Shown here one piece after another: positions 55,333 through 64,000 of a DNA stretch of 64,000 bases. A model generated the notes under the pieces. It made no database searches. It had not been told where the DNA came from and was given only the letters and a program-made list of their open reading frames with translations. The position numbers and the translations under genes were made by a program. This DNA is from Moraxella cuniculi DSM 21768 (lineage in GTDB: Bacteria; Pseudomonadota; Gammaproteobacteria; Pseudomonadales; Moraxellaceae), in the NCBI RefSeq assembly GCF_900156515.1, contig NZ_FTNU01000001.1, positions 1 through 64,000 on the forward strand. The letters are read 5' to 3'. Within the stretch, counting starts at the first letter, position 1. Every line of letters starts with the position of its first letter.

Positions 55333-55965
55333 ATGGCAACCAGAATCAAAAATAAAAAACTCTCCAAGTCCAGCCGTGCGTGGATGAAAGAGCATATTGA
55401 TGATTTTTATGTGCAAAAAGCCCAAAAAGAGGGCTATCGAGCAAGAGCTGCCTATAAGCTACTGGAAATTAACGAAAAAACAGGCTTGATAAAAAAAGGC
55501 ATGACTGTGGTGGATTTGGGTTCGGCACCCGGTAGTTGGTCGCAGGTTGCAGGGCGACTGGTCGGAGATGGTGGCACGCTTATCGCCTCGGATATTTTGC
55601 CAATGGATACGCTGGAGAATGTTACCTTTATTCAGGGTGATTTTCGTGAAGAGGCGGTATTTAATCAAATCATGGATGAGGTTGGTGGCCGTAGGGTTGA
55701 TGTGGTGTTGTCAGATATGGCACCAAACACCTCAGGCATGGCAGCGGTAGATCAGCCACGCATGATGTATCTGTGCGAGTTGGCGGTAGATTTTGCCCTA
55801 AAGGTGCTGCCAGAGGGTGGGGCGTTAATCATGAAGGTATTTCAGGGTGAAGGTTCACAAGAGTTGCGTGCCAATATGCAAAAGCAGTTTAGCAAAATTA
55901 AAAGTATCAAGCCTGCTGCCTCTCGCCCTCGTTCCAAAGAAATGTTCTGGGTGGCGATTAAATAA
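55333..55965 (+). CDS. rlmE: 23S rRNA (uridine-2552-2'-O)-methyltransferase RlmE (FtsJ)
   Basis: RlmE methylates U2552 in the A-loop of 23S rRNA, a late step of large-subunit assembly. The 210-residue protein has the start SSRAWMKEHIDDFYVQKAQKEGYRARAAYKL, the SAM-binding VDLGSAPGSWSQVA, the DMAPNTSG motif and the catalytic Lys in LIMKVFQG. It is followed at 102 bases by ftsH, the conserved rlmE-ftsH order. Confidence 0.97.
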   Translation: MATRIKNKKLSKSSRAWMKEHIDDFYVQKAQKEGYRARAAYKLLEINEKTGLIKKGMTVVDLGSAPGSWSQVAGRLVGDGGTLIASDILPMDTLENVTFIQGDFREEAVFNQIMDEVGGRRVDVVLSDMAPNTSGMAAVDQPRMMYLCELAVDFALKVLPEGGALIMKVFQGEGSQELRANMQKQFSKIKSIKPAASRPRSKEMFWVAIK

Positions 55966-56067
55966 AACCACCAATAGGGCTTGAAATCATCAAAACAAGC
56001 AATATATAACACAAATAGGCATTGGGTGGCTTGTCCACCTGATTTTCATAAGCTAAGGATAAAAAGT

Positions 56068-57963
56068 TTGAGTGATATGGTAAAGAATACCTTATTGTGG
56101 CTGGCGATTATCGGTATCGTAGTTGCGATTTTTGGCAATTTGGATCGCGGTCGTGCTGATGCTGATTCTTTGAACTATTCGGCATTTGTAACCGCAGTTG
56201 CCAATGGCGAAATTAAAAATGTCAAAATTGATGGCGAGGAAATCACGGGCAAAAAAGTCAATGGCGATGATTTTGAGACCATTCGTCCCGCCCTTGCCGA
56301 TGATGAACTGATGCCATTGTTACGCAAAAACAATGTTGAAATACAAGGCACAACGCCTGAACGCCAAGGTGTTGGTATGCAGTTGTTGATGGCGGCATTT
56401 CCGATTTTGCTCATCGTTGGTCTGTTTTGGCTGATTATGCGAGGTATGAGTGGCGGCGGTGCTGGCGGTGGTATGGCTGGTCGCAACCCCATGAGCTTTG
56501 GTAAATCAAAGGCAAAAATGCTCTCAGAAGATCAGGTTAAGGTAACTTTTGCCGATGTTGCTGGTGTGGAAGAATCCAAGCAAGAAGTTGCTGAAATTGT
56601 TGATTTCTTAAAAGACCCAAGCAAATTCACCAAACTTGGTGCAACCATTCCGCGTGGCGTGCTAATGGTTGGCCCGCCTGGTACTGGCAAAACCTTGCTT
56701 GCCAAGGCCATCGCTGGCGAAGCAAAAGTGCCATTTTTTAGCATTTCAGGTTCTGATTTTGTTGAGATGTTTGTCGGTGTCGGTGCTTCTCGTGTGCGTG
56801 ATATGTTTGAACAGGCGAAGAAAAACGCACCTTGCATTATCTTTATCGATGAGATTGATGCTGTTGGTCGCCATCGTGGCAGTGGTATGGGTGGCGGTCA
56901 TGATGAGCGTGAACAGACACTAAATCAGCTGCTGGTTGAGATGGACGGTTTTGAGGGCAATGATGGCGTGATTGTTATCGCTGCAACCAACCGTGTGGAT
57001 GTGTTGGATAAGGCATTGTTGCGACCCGGTCGTTTTGACCGCCAGGTTAGTGTTGGCTTGCCTGATGTCAAAGGTCGTGAGCAGATTTTGAATGTGCATT
57101 TGAAGAAATTGCCTGCAACCGTTGGGGTGGATGTGAACGCTTTGGCACGCGGTACGCCGGGCTTTAGTGGGGCACAGTTGGCAAACTTGGTCAATGAAGC
57201 GGCATTGTTCGCAGCTCGCCGAGATAAAAGCAGCGTGGACATGAATGACTTTGAAGATGCCAAAGACAAACTGTACATGGGGCCTGAACGCAAGTCTATG
57301 GTGCTAAAAGAAGAAGAGCGTCGTGCCACTGCTTATCATGAAGCAGGTCATGCACTGGTGGCACAATTGCTACCCGGCACTGACCCTGTACACAAAGTAA
57401 CCATCATGCCCCGTGGCTGGGCATTGGGGGTAACATGGCAGTTGCCAGAGCAAGATGCTGTCAGCAGCTATAAAGACAAAATGCTTAGCGATATTGCCAT
57501 CATGTTCGGTGGTCGCATCGCTGAAGAGATTTTTGTTAATCGCAAATCAACAGGTGCGTCCAATGATTTTGAGCGAGCAACAAAAATGGCACGAGCGATG
57601 GTTACACGCTATGGTATGTCTGATGCACTGGGCGTGATGGTCTATGAGGCAGAGGAGCATGGCGGTTATTTTGGTGGCAGCACTCGCACGATTTCTGAAG
57701 CAACACAACAAAAGGTTGATGATGAGATTCGTAGCATTTTGGAGGCACAATACCAAGTGGCTTATCGCTTGATTGATGACAATCATGACAAAATGCACGC
57801 CATGGTGGACGCACTCATGAAATGGGAAACCATTGACAGAGAGCAATTTTTGCAAATCATGGCAGGCGAAGAACCTCGTGAACCCAAAGAATATCAGCAC
57901 GAGGTGCCAACGGTGAATATTGTCAAAAATGATGAACTGCCACCGCCATTGCCAAGTGCCTAA
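56068..57963 (+). CDS. ftsH: ATP-dependent zinc metalloprotease FtsH
   Basis: FtsH is the essential membrane AAA protease that controls LpxC and removes damaged membrane proteins. The 631-residue protein has two membrane segments with a small periplasmic loop between them, Walker A GPPGTGKT at 202-209, the FIDEIDAVG Walker B, the SRH region and the zinc motif HEAGH at 424-428. I start it at TTG 56068: AAGGATAAAAAG stands just before it, and the encoded (M)SDMVKN start matches MSDMAKN of E. coli FtsH. A longer frame from 55981 is unlikely. A known substrate, LpxC, is encoded 4.7 kb upstream. Confidence 0.97.
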   Translation: MSDMVKNTLLWLAIIGIVVAIFGNLDRGRADADSLNYSAFVTAVANGEIKNVKIDGEEITGKKVNGDDFETIRPALADDELMPLLRKNNVEIQGTTPERQGVGMQLLMAAFPILLIVGLFWLIMRGMSGGGAGGGMAGRNPMSFGKSKAKMLSEDQVKVTFADVAGVEESKQEVAEIVDFLKDPSKFTKLGATIPRGVLMVGPPGTGKTLLAKAIAGEAKVPFFSISGSDFVEMFVGVGASRVRDMFEQAKKNAPCIIFIDEIDAVGRHRGSGMGGGHDEREQTLNQLLVEMDGFEGNDGVIVIAATNRVDVLDKALLRPGRFDRQVSVGLPDVKGREQILNVHLKKLPATVGVDVNALARGTPGFSGAQLANLVNEAALFAARRDKSSVDMNDFEDAKDKLYMGPERKSMVLKEEERRATAYHEAGHALVAQLLPGTDPVHKVTIMPRGWALGVTWQLPEQDAVSSYKDKMLSDIAIMFGGRIAEEIFVNRKSTGASNDFERATKMARAMVTRYGMSDALGVMVYEAEEHGGYFGGSTRTISEATQQKVDDEIRSILEAQYQVAYRLIDDNHDKMHAMVDALMKWETIDREQFLQIMAGEEPREPKEYQHEVPTVNIVKNDELPPPLPSA

Positions 57964-57974
57964 TTGATGTACAA

Positions 57975-58005
57975 AAAACAGCATTTAAAATAAATGCTGT
58001 TTTTT
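57975..58005 (+). terminator. Terminator after ftsH
   Basis: AAACAGCATTTA pairs with TAAATGCTGTTT around a 3-base loop (57975-58003), followed by T residues. Confidence 0.9.
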
Positions 58006-58017
58006 TATTGATGGTTA

Positions 58018-58092
58018 TTAGCGAGCATTAATATGAACGCAAGTGGCATTGGTAAATAACAGTGTGCCTGCGAGCAAAGTTTTGATTTTCAT
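58018..58092 (-). CDS. Possible 24-residue secreted or lipid-modified micropeptide
   Basis: A short frame reads MKIKTLLAGTLLFTNATCVHINAR. The basic start, hydrophobic stretch and Cys at residue 18 look like an export signal. It begins 18 bases after the M15 peptidase stop on the same strand and could be the last gene of that transcript, or a scrap of a lost lipoprotein gene. There is no strong Shine-Dalgarno. Confidence 0.3.
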   Translation of the reverse strand: MKIKTLLAGTLLFTNATCVHINAR

Positions 58093-58110
58093 AAGAAATT
58101 CTTAGGAAAA

Positions 58111-58880
58111 TTAACGGCACTCTTTGATTAAAAGTTCAGGGCGGTATTCAAAATGTGGGCTGTCATAACTTGCCCATTTGCCACCCCAAATAAAACCATG
58201 TTTTTCAAAAATTTTCACCACTTGATTTAATTTGGGATCCTGTAGGAGTGCCTTGGGATAAAGGCAGGGTTTATCTTCACTGGTGCAGCCGTCCCAACGC
58301 CAGTATTTATGTAGGTGTTTGGGCAGGTGAAAATCAACGGCCACGCCAAAACTATGGCTGCTCAGACGATTGGTGCCAGCAATCATTCGCCAATTAAGCG
58401 TACCAAGTGACTTGGCAACATAAGCAGACAGGGCTTTGTCTTTGGCAATCTCATCACCAACTTTTTGTAGTTGGATACTGGCATTATTGCGTTTATTAAA
58501 CTGCAAAGTTTTGCCCGATGGTCGCCATTGTACGGTTGTCATGTTCGCCTGTACTTCTTTGGCGGTATTGCCATATAACACCTTAAAAAAAGCATCATTT
58601 CTTAGTCGTCCTGCGTCTTTATATTGTTTGGGAATGGCAAAATCTAAGGGGTAGGTTTGTGATAGTTGGTCAGCGATACTGGCATTTTTCAGGCGAGTGG
58701 TGAAAGCGGCATTAGAATCCACCCCCCCCATGGCAGTGTTTTGCCATTTTTAAAAAGCACTTGACCGCCGTCCACTGATTTAATGTCAGGATAAGCGGTG
58801 GTTAGGCATTTGTGTGGATTTATATTGGCAAAACTTGAGATGCTGACTGCCAATAAAGCGGTTGGTAGGATTCGTTTCAT
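58111..58880 (-). pseudogene. M15-family D-Ala-D-Ala carboxypeptidase-like protein, out of frame at a G8 tract (probably phase-variable, off)
   Basis: The gene encodes a secreted peptidoglycan peptidase split in two frames. The first part (ATG at 58880) has a signal peptide and YPDIKSVDGGQVLFKNGKTLPW. The second carries the zinc-peptidase motifs SHSFGVAVDFH and HFEYRPELL of family M15. They meet at eight G residues on the coding strand (58722-58729). Frame calculation shows that nine or six G would give one continuous ~256-residue protein; eight gives a stop soon after the tract. It is therefore off as sequenced. The tract type and length are those of slipped-strand switches. A true mutation or a sequencing error cannot be excluded. 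It lies between ftsH and plsC with no partner gene except a possible micropeptide. Confidence 0.8.
58722..58729 (-). repeat. Homopolymeric G8 tract (C8 on + strand) in M15 peptidase gene
   Basis: Eight identical bases on the coding strand at codon ~51 of the peptidase gene, exactly where the reading frame breaks. Lengths of 6, 9 or 12 restore the frame. Confidence 0.75.
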
Positions 58881-59066
58881 CACTATTTTAACCTGTTTTA
58901 TGAGTGTAAGCATTATTAATATAATAAAATATTTACAAAATCTAAACCTTTGCACATAATGATGCATTTTATAACAAAAAGATAGGCAAAACAACCATTC
59001 ACCAAAAACGCTTGCAATTTTCTTAGAAGTCTTATAGGATAGACTTTTTAGCCGATTAGACAGATT

Positions 59067-59837
59067 ATGACAAATTTTTTTAATAAGCAATTAAGACGCA
59101 CCAAAATTATCGCAGGTATAGGCAATTCTTTGGTGGGGGGCTTTCGTGCCGCCTATAAAATTGGAGCGTTCAAAGAGCCTCCCAGAGATGTTTTGCCAAA
59201 ATATATCCAAACCTTTTGCCGCAAAATGGTTAATTCTTTTGGCGTGGAAGTGGTGCAAGTTGAGCCTGTGCCACAAACTCACGGTCTGTGGGTAAGCAAT
59301 CATGTTTCATGGTTGGATATTCCTGTGGTTGGCTCAGTCGCCCCTGTGTTTTTTTTGTCAAAGGCGGAGATTAGCCAATGGCCGATTTTTGGACGCTTGG
59401 CAAAGGCAGGTGGCACACTCTTTATTCAGCGTGGTTCGGGAGATGCGACAACTGTCAGCGACCAGATAGCTCAATTTTTGCACGAAGGTTCATCGGTGGT
59501 ATTTTTCCCAGAGGCGACCACTACAGATGGCAAGCAAATCAAAAAAATCTATGGCAAGTTATTAAAGGCAGCCATTGATAGCAACTTGCCAATTTGTCCG
59601 ATGGTGGTGGCTTATGTTAATAAAGATGGCACATTGTCAGATGAGGCAGCGTATTATGGCGATCGCACGATGGCACAGAGTCTAAAGGCAGTTGCTGATC
59701 ATGACATTACCGCTTATGTATTGCCGCTGGCACCGATTTATCCAGAAAATCGTGATTTGCGTGAATTGACAGCGGTGTTGCAGGCGGCAATGGAGCAAGG
59801 TCTGGCACAGCTTCATGCCCGCGTTTTGACAGCGTGA
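59067..59837 (+). CDS. plsC: 1-acyl-sn-glycerol-3-phosphate acyltransferase
   Basis: PlsC adds the second fatty acid to lysophosphatidic acid in phospholipid synthesis. The 256-residue protein has the HxxxxD catalytic motif in NHVSWLD (about residue 79), the VGSVAPVFFLSK region, FIQRG and the FPEATTTDG motif III. It contains a T8 run (59349-59356) and a G6 run, but the frame is intact. It is divergent from the M15 peptidase gene. Confidence 0.92.
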   Translation: MTNFFNKQLRRTKIIAGIGNSLVGGFRAAYKIGAFKEPPRDVLPKYIQTFCRKMVNSFGVEVVQVEPVPQTHGLWVSNHVSWLDIPVVGSVAPVFFLSKAEISQWPIFGRLAKAGGTLFIQRGSGDATTVSDQIAQFLHEGSSVVFFPEATTTDGKQIKKIYGKLLKAAIDSNLPICPMVVAYVNKDGTLSDEAAYYGDRTMAQSLKAVADHDITAYVLPLAPIYPENRDLRELTAVLQAAMEQGLAQLHARVLTA

Positions 59838-60149
59838 TATTTGCTTGTATTTTGCCAAGCTGATGACTTATTTCATAATCTGTAGCCCAAGCAAGCAACT
59901 TGTATCAACCAGCCAAACCAACCAAAATGCACCAGATGATTGATGGGGCATTTTGGTTATTTTTATGCCAATTTGCCAGTGTATTGCCAATTTGAGGTAT
60001 ATTTATCAAGGGCTATTGTAGATTATAAATTAATTTATATTAAAAAATAGATAAAAATCTTAGTTGTGGCATGAGTAGTGAAATGGCAGCAATTAACCGA
60101 TGGGCAGGGCTTGTAGATGAGTTGTGAAGTGTCTGTGCTTTGGGTATAA

Positions 60150-60173
60150 AAAACCAGCCATTGGGCTGGTTTT
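60150..60173 (-). terminator. Terminator after mrcA
   Basis: AAAACCAGCC (60150-60159) pairs perfectly with GGCTGGTTTT (60164-60173), loop ATTG. On the reverse strand it is followed by a T run. The 340 bases between plsC and mrcA hold no gene. Confidence 0.88.
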
Positions 60174-60176
60174 TGG

Positions 60177-62540
60177 TTAATCGGTTAAATTGACGACCTG
60201 CTGAGTGGCTTTAATTGCCTTTGAGCGATCCTCTTTGCTTACCCATTGTGATGGCGTGCCTTTTAGCTCTTGACGCATAAAATTCACCCAAATAGGCAAG
60301 GCGGCAAAACCACCGTATTCTTTTGCACCCAGTGGCGAAGGTGTGTCAAAGCCGACCCAGACCACGGCGACATTGGTGGGATGAAAGCCTGCAAACCATG
60401 CATCTTTGGCAAGGTTGGTTGTTCCTGTTTTGCCCCCAACATCACCACGACCCAAGGCACGAGCACGGCGACCTGTACCACTGGTGACAACCTCACGCAT
60501 CATGTTTGAGACATTATAAGAGGTCTCTTGTGATAATACACGGGGGGCTTGGGTGGCGGTGCTGTATTGCGGTGCGGTTTTTGGCTGTAGCCTGTCGCCT
60601 TGTGGCGTACCTGCCGCTGCAAGGGTTTCTTGCTTGGCTTTATTTGCCTCAAATGTTTCTAGCAATTTGGCATTGGTTGTTTGTAACTGGTCGTTAAAAC
60701 ATACCGCACAAGCCTGCACAGGGTTGGCTTGGTAGATGGTATTGCTATAAAAATCATAAATGCGTTCGATGATATAAGGCTGCACACGATGACCGCCGTT
60801 GGCAATGGTAGCAAAGCCTGTCGCCATTTGTAGTGGCGTGGCTTCGGCTGCACCCAGAGCGACCGCCAAAGTCGGTGGCATACGCTCCATCTCAAGTCCA
60901 CCCATCGCATTCATCAAAGAGCGTGTCTCGTCAATACCTGCCGATCGCATTAGGCGAATGGCTGGCGTATTACGCGATAATGCCAAAGCACGGCGTAGCG
61001 TCATGTTGCCTGTGTAACGACCGTCAGCATTTTTTGGTCGCCAGCTGCCAATGCGAATGGCGGCATCAGATACCATGCTGTCAGGCGTGTATTTGCCAGT
61101 TTCTAATGCTGCAGCATAAACAAATGGCTTGATGATGGAACCAGGTTGGCGATAGCCTTGAATGGCACGGTTGAATTTGCTTTGGTTAAAATGAAAACCA
61201 CCAACAACAGCACGCAATGCACCATTTGTAGGGTCAAGCGATACCAATGCCCCTTGTACTTTTGGAATGGATTCCATTTTCCAAGCGGTTTTTGCCTCGT
61301 TTAATGGCGAGATACGCACAATGTTGCCGACCTTGACCATTTGATTGGCATTGCTGTAGCCACCACCAACACGGTTGGCACTGTAATAACGCCTTGCCCA
61401 GCTCATGCCTGACCAGCCGATGGTAACTGTTTCGCCTGATTGTAGCTGTGCCTCAAAGCTGTTGTTATTAACCTTGGTAACTTTGGCAGGATAAATGTTG
61501 TCAAAGTTTTTTCGCCCATCAAGTGAGCCTGATTCTGCTTCCACACCTCGCCAGCCATGACGGCGATCGTAGCTACGCAAGCCGCCAACCAATGCCTGAT
61601 CGGCGGCAAGTTGTGAGCTGCTGCTGACCGTTGTTTGTACACGCCAGCCAGAATCCATGACCGCCTCACCAAAGCGTTCAACCAATGATGAACGAGCCAT
61701 TTCTGCGATATAGGGGAGGTTTAAATCAAGTTTTTCTTGATAAAGGTTTAAGCCAATCGGCTCATTAATGGCAGCATCTCGCTCGGCAGCACTGATAAAG
61801 CCTTCTTCAAACATACGCCCAATAATCCAGTTGCGGCGTTCCATTGCTCTATCTGGGTTAATCACAGGGTTGTAGGCAGAAGGGGCTTTTGGCAAACCTG
61901 CAATCATCGCCATCTGTGCAATGGTTAATTGATCCAAAGTCTTGCTGTAATAACGCCGTGCTGCCGCTTGAATGCCATAAGTACCTTCGCCCAGATAGAT
62001 TTTATTGACATACAGTGTCAAAATCTCATTTTTGCTCAGTTCAGATTCAATCTTACGAGCGATGAATAATTCGGTCAATTTGCGGCTGATGGTTCGCTCT
62101 GAGCTTAAGAAGTAGTTTTTTGCCACCTGCATGGTGATGGTTGAGCCACCTGTTTGTGTGTCATTATCGGTCAATACTTCGGTGATGGCACGCCCCATGC
62201 CTTTGACGCTGATACCACTATGTTCAAAAAAAGTATCGTCCTCTGCTGCCAAAAATGCCGAAATCATCGGCTTGGGAATTTCCTCAAAACGCACAGGCAT
62301 TGAATAGCGATTGCCATACTGACCGATGAGCTTGTTGTCAGCGGTATAAATTTGCAACGGCATCTCAAACTTGGTGTTGTCAATTTTTTTGACATCAGGC
62401 AAAGTGGGTTCAAGATACATCGCCATGCCATAAAAACCGATCGGAAAAGCCAATAATAAAATGGCAAGCAGTGCCAATATTGCCAAAATCAGTTTGGCTA
62501 AGATGGCAAAAAATGATGCAGAAAAAGACTGGTTTGACAT
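60177..62540 (-). CDS. mrcA: Penicillin-binding protein 1A (bifunctional transglycosylase/transpeptidase)
   Basis: PBP1A polymerises and cross-links peptidoglycan. The 787-residue protein has a short cytoplasmic start, one membrane anchor (about residues 12-38), a family 51 transglycosylase domain with catalytic Glu100 in AAEDDTFFEHSG, an OB-like PBP1A insert, and the transpeptidase domain with Ser468/Lys471 in GSIIKPF, SRN and KTGTTN. This class is a beta-lactam target. The usual pilMNOPQ neighbours are absent here. Confidence 0.96.
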   Translation of the reverse strand: MSNQSFSASFFAILAKLILAILALLAILLLAFPIGFYGMAMYLEPTLPDVKKIDNTKFEMPLQIYTADNKLIGQYGNRYSMPVRFEEIPKPMISAFLAAEDDTFFEHSGISVKGMGRAITEVLTDNDTQTGGSTITMQVAKNYFLSSERTISRKLTELFIARKIESELSKNEILTLYVNKIYLGEGTYGIQAAARRYYSKTLDQLTIAQMAMIAGLPKAPSAYNPVINPDRAMERRNWIIGRMFEEGFISAAERDAAINEPIGLNLYQEKLDLNLPYIAEMARSSLVERFGEAVMDSGWRVQTTVSSSSQLAADQALVGGLRSYDRRHGWRGVEAESGSLDGRKNFDNIYPAKVTKVNNNSFEAQLQSGETVTIGWSGMSWARRYYSANRVGGGYSNANQMVKVGNIVRISPLNEAKTAWKMESIPKVQGALVSLDPTNGALRAVVGGFHFNQSKFNRAIQGYRQPGSIIKPFVYAAALETGKYTPDSMVSDAAIRIGSWRPKNADGRYTGNMTLRRALALSRNTPAIRLMRSAGIDETRSLMNAMGGLEMERMPPTLAVALGAAEATPLQMATGFATIANGGHRVQPYIIERIYDFYSNTIYQANPVQACAVCFNDQLQTTNAKLLETFEANKAKQETLAAAGTPQGDRLQPKTAPQYSTATQAPRVLSQETSYNVSNMMREVVTSGTGRRARALGRGDVGGKTGTTNLAKDAWFAGFHPTNVAVVWVGFDTPSPLGAKEYGGFAALPIWVNFMRQELKGTPSQWVSKEDRSKAIKATQQVVNLTD

Positions 62541-62902
62541 AAGTGATAATACTTCAAGATAGCTTTGCGGTTTATTTTACTAGGTTCGGCAAATAATAGC
62601 CAGTATTTCATTGTAACCTGATTAAATTTTGTACTATTTTTGCCATAAGTTTGCTTTTTTGGCGTTGATTGCTGTTGTTATGATACAAAATATCAGCAAA
62701 ATTGTCCGCAATGACGGCACAAATCATGACAGTCTGCGACTTTTTGGCATTTGGCTTGAAAATTTCTCATACCATCCCTATTTTTTAGCAAGTTTTATCT
62801 GAAAGTCAATGGAGAATTTCGCTTTATGTGAAGATAATTGGGTTGTAGTTAATTATTTTTATTTAAAACCAGTGGTACTTGCATAAATAAAACGCACCAA
62901 AA

Positions 62903-62940
62903 TCAAGCCTTGATATTATCTATCAGGGCTTGACTTAAGG
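62903..62940 (-). terminator. Terminator of the TM2 operon; otherwise empty intergenic region
   Basis: TCAAGCCTTGATA (62903-62915) and TATCAGGGCTTGA (62921-62933) form a 13-bp stem with one wobble, and T residues follow on the reverse strand. The remaining DNA in 62541-62997 is AT-rich, contains the mrcA promoter region and shows no gene. Confidence 0.75.
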
Positions 62941-62997
62941 TATATTTATTAAAAATTTTTAAATTAATTCTTAAAATATATACTATAATCAATTGGG

Positions 62998-63441
62998 TTA
63001 AAACCAAGGGCGTTCGTTGGCAACATAAGTCTCATCAAAAAGTTCCTCGTCTTTAGAAAGATAAAGAATCGCCTCAATAAAGCTAATTATGAAGATTATT
63101 AGACTTGGAATGCCAAGAAGAATAAATCCAAATATAAAAGCAACCAGCATGATGATACCTTGCTTGGCGTAACCTAAATAAAATTTATGAGCACCAACAG
63201 ACCCAAAGAAAAATGCCAGCAAGGTAGCAATCCACTTTTTGTCAAGATTAAATGATGAGCTTTTAATATGATAAATACGCACGGCATAATCGTTCATCAA
63301 TTCAAAATCAACATTGGCATTAGTCATCGGTTCAGTAGGGCTACACCAATCAGCTTTTGCAAAGTTATAACGCACGCCATTTTCTGCGACAATAATACCC
63401 GTTTGGCTTAGTTTGTCATAGCCTAAAATCTTACCTTTCAT
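62998..63441 (-). CDS. TM2-domain membrane protein with N-terminal OB-like domain
   Basis: The 147-residue protein has an N-terminal small beta domain (MKGKILGYDKLSQTGIIVAENGVRYNF), which looks cold-shock/OB-like, and a C-terminal TM2 domain: DKKWIATLLAFFFGSVGAHKFYLG with the conserved G-HkFYLG, then a second hydrophobic segment. TM2 proteins are of uncertain function. AAGGAA precedes the ATG. It starts nine bases after the EexN-like gene, so the two are one operon. Confidence 0.83.
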   Translation of the reverse strand: MKGKILGYDKLSQTGIIVAENGVRYNFAKADWCSPTEPMTNANVDFELMNDYAVRIYHIKSSSFNLDKKWIATLLAFFFGSVGAHKFYLGYAKQGIIMLVAFIFGFILLGIPSLIIFIISFIEAILYLSKDEELFDETYVANERPWF

Positions 63442-63450
63442 TTGTATTCC

Positions 63451-63669
63451 TTAATTGACCGAGTTAATTGAATTAAAAGCGGACTTTAATTCCGCTTCAG
63501 CGGCATTTTGGCAGTTTTTTGAGTCAGGCTTATAAGTACCTGTTGAGCATTTTTGAAGCACTTTAGCTCGCTTGCTACGGTCTTTGACCAATTCATCAAC
63601 TGAGTAAGTTTTGGAGCAGCCTGTTAATAAAACAGCTGCAAGTACACTAATACTGATTATTTTATTCAT
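63451..63669 (-). CDS. EexN-like small lipoprotein
   Basis: A 72-residue protein with a lipoprotein signal (LLTGC, Cys18) and the EexN pattern YSVDELVKDRSKRAKVLQKC...SKNCQNAAEAE with two Cys residues. EexN proteins are named after a plasmid entry-exclusion protein that blocks uptake of a related conjugative plasmid, but many chromosomal copies have no known role. AAGGAT precedes the ATG. It leads an operon with the TM2 gene and is divergent from an XRE-type regulator. Confidence 0.75.
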   Translation of the reverse strand: MNKIISISVLAAVLLTGCSKTYSVDELVKDRSKRAKVLQKCSTGTYKPDSKNCQNAAEAELKSAFNSINSVN

Positions 63670-63720
63670 AGTTTATCCTTATTGGCAGAGAGGTCTGAGA
63701 TTTGTATTTTGGTTGCAATT

Positions 63721-63767
63721 TTGCACCTAAAACAGGTTCATTCTATCATACCCCTAAAATAGGTGCA
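63721..63767 (+). promoter_or_regulatory. Promoter with two similar palindromes before the XRE regulator
   Basis: TTGCAC (63721-63726), 17 bases and TATCAT (63744-63749) form a promoter. Two matching imperfect palindromes, ACCTAAAACAGGT (63725-63737) and CCCTAAAATAGGT (63752-63764), cover its -35 spacer and the region between -10 and the start codon. TTGCACCTA and TAGGTGCAA at the edges also form an inverted repeat. The arrangement fits autoregulation by the downstream helix-turn-helix protein. Confidence 0.62.
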
Positions 63768-64000
63768 ATGAAAAATTTAAGATTATCTATACATTCACCT
63801 GAAAATATTTGGTTGCGTCAACTTTTGATTAAAAGAAGGCGGGAGTTGAAGCTGTCTCAGCGAGAGTTAGCTGAGCGACTGGATGTTGTGTACTCTTTTG
63901 TTGGTAAGGTTGAGACAGGGGATAGAAGGCTAGATTTTCTGGAATTTATTGCTTATTGCCATTCGCTTGAGATCGATCCATGTCAGGTTGTGATGCAATT
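63768..64000 (+). CDS. XRE-family helix-turn-helix regulator, cut by the window end
   Basis: The first 77 residues are visible. After a short lead comes a Cro/C1-type domain: LRQLLIKRRRELKLSQRELAERL, VVYSFVGKVETGDRRLDFLEFIAYCHSLEIDP. The basic helix-turn-helix is intact. The ATG follows AGGTGC directly, part of the second palindrome. It probably binds the two palindromes in its own promoter and may also control the divergent EexN/TM2 operon. The C-terminus is outside the window. Confidence 0.85.
   Translation, partial: MKNLRLSIHSPENIWLRQLLIKRRRELKLSQRELAERLDVVYSFVGKVETGDRRLDFLEFIAYCHSLEIDPCQVVMQ

Noticed and set aside
55981..56067. Upstream TTG start for ftsH
   Set aside because: AAGGATAAAAAG and the E. 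coli-like (M)SDMVKN start point to TTG 56068.
59349..59356. T8 run in plsC as a phase-variation tract
   Set aside because: plsC is an essential-type gene, the frame is intact, and T runs are common in this AT-rich genome; no evidence of switching.
1..64000. CRISPR arrays, prophage genes and intact insertion sequences
   Set aside because: No regularly spaced repeats, phage structural genes or transposase frames were seen on either strand.

Overview
The window looks like a chromosomal segment of a Moraxellaceae gammaproteobacterium, most likely a Moraxella species; I do not name the species. The reasons are a moderately AT-rich base composition, intergenic DNA full of GCCAAA/TTTGGC words, gene pairs typical of Acinetobacter and Moraxella (lpxC next to dciA, pyrB next to an inactive dihydroorotase, yhbY-rlmE-ftsH), and short G/C tracts in cell-surface genes. 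Most of it is core metabolism with a few accessory or decaying loci. No prophage, integrase, intact insertion sequence or CRISPR array was seen.

Layout. 0-4 kb: the 3' end of a 5S rRNA and its terminator, then a large superfamily 1 helicase broken by one extra A in an A7 tract. 4-9.5 kb: a secreted prolyl-oligopeptidase-like protease and two outer-membrane barrels; the second barrel has a C8 tract in its signal-peptide codons. 9.9-14.5 kb: rapA and comM. 14.6-27 kb: a rearranged histidine-utilisation region with hutU, hutH, hutG and hutI. These alternate with a gate-domain membrane protein, a LysE-type exporter, lipoproteins, an unrecognised 400-residue protein and a MITE-like repeat. The regulator HutC survives only as an N-terminal stub fused to the end of an acetyltransferase. 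An imperfect TATA-cored box still lies upstream of hutU and of the lysE-hutG-hutI run. The leader between hutU and the membrane gene folds on paper into nested stems that compete with a hairpin next to the ribosome binding site.

28-49 kb: etfBA, an rRNA methyltransferase with fbp, pyrB-pyrX, a CitE-like lyase, a small degraded gene, epmA-pdxB-AI-2E exporter, purE-purK-yaiI, an ApaH-like phosphatase, truC, hemJ, bioB, serB facing an AhpA-like gene, and tRNA-Val(GAC). 49-63 kb: epmB and efp (with epmA, the beta-lysylation set for EF-P), lpxC, dciA, a secreted amidase-like protein, yhbY-rlmE-ftsH, an M15 peptidase switched out of frame by a G8 tract, plsC and mrcA. 62.9-64 kb: a TM2 protein and an EexN-like lipoprotein, divergent from a truncated XRE-type regulator whose promoter carries two similar palindromes. 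This may be the edge of an accessory module.

Together the hut enzymes would take histidine to glutamate. The secreted protease, porins, histidine pathway and electron-transfer flavoprotein fit a host-associated bacterium living on peptides and amino acids. Two surface or envelope genes carry tracts that would allow on/off switching. All functional statements are read from sequence and family knowledge; no search was run.
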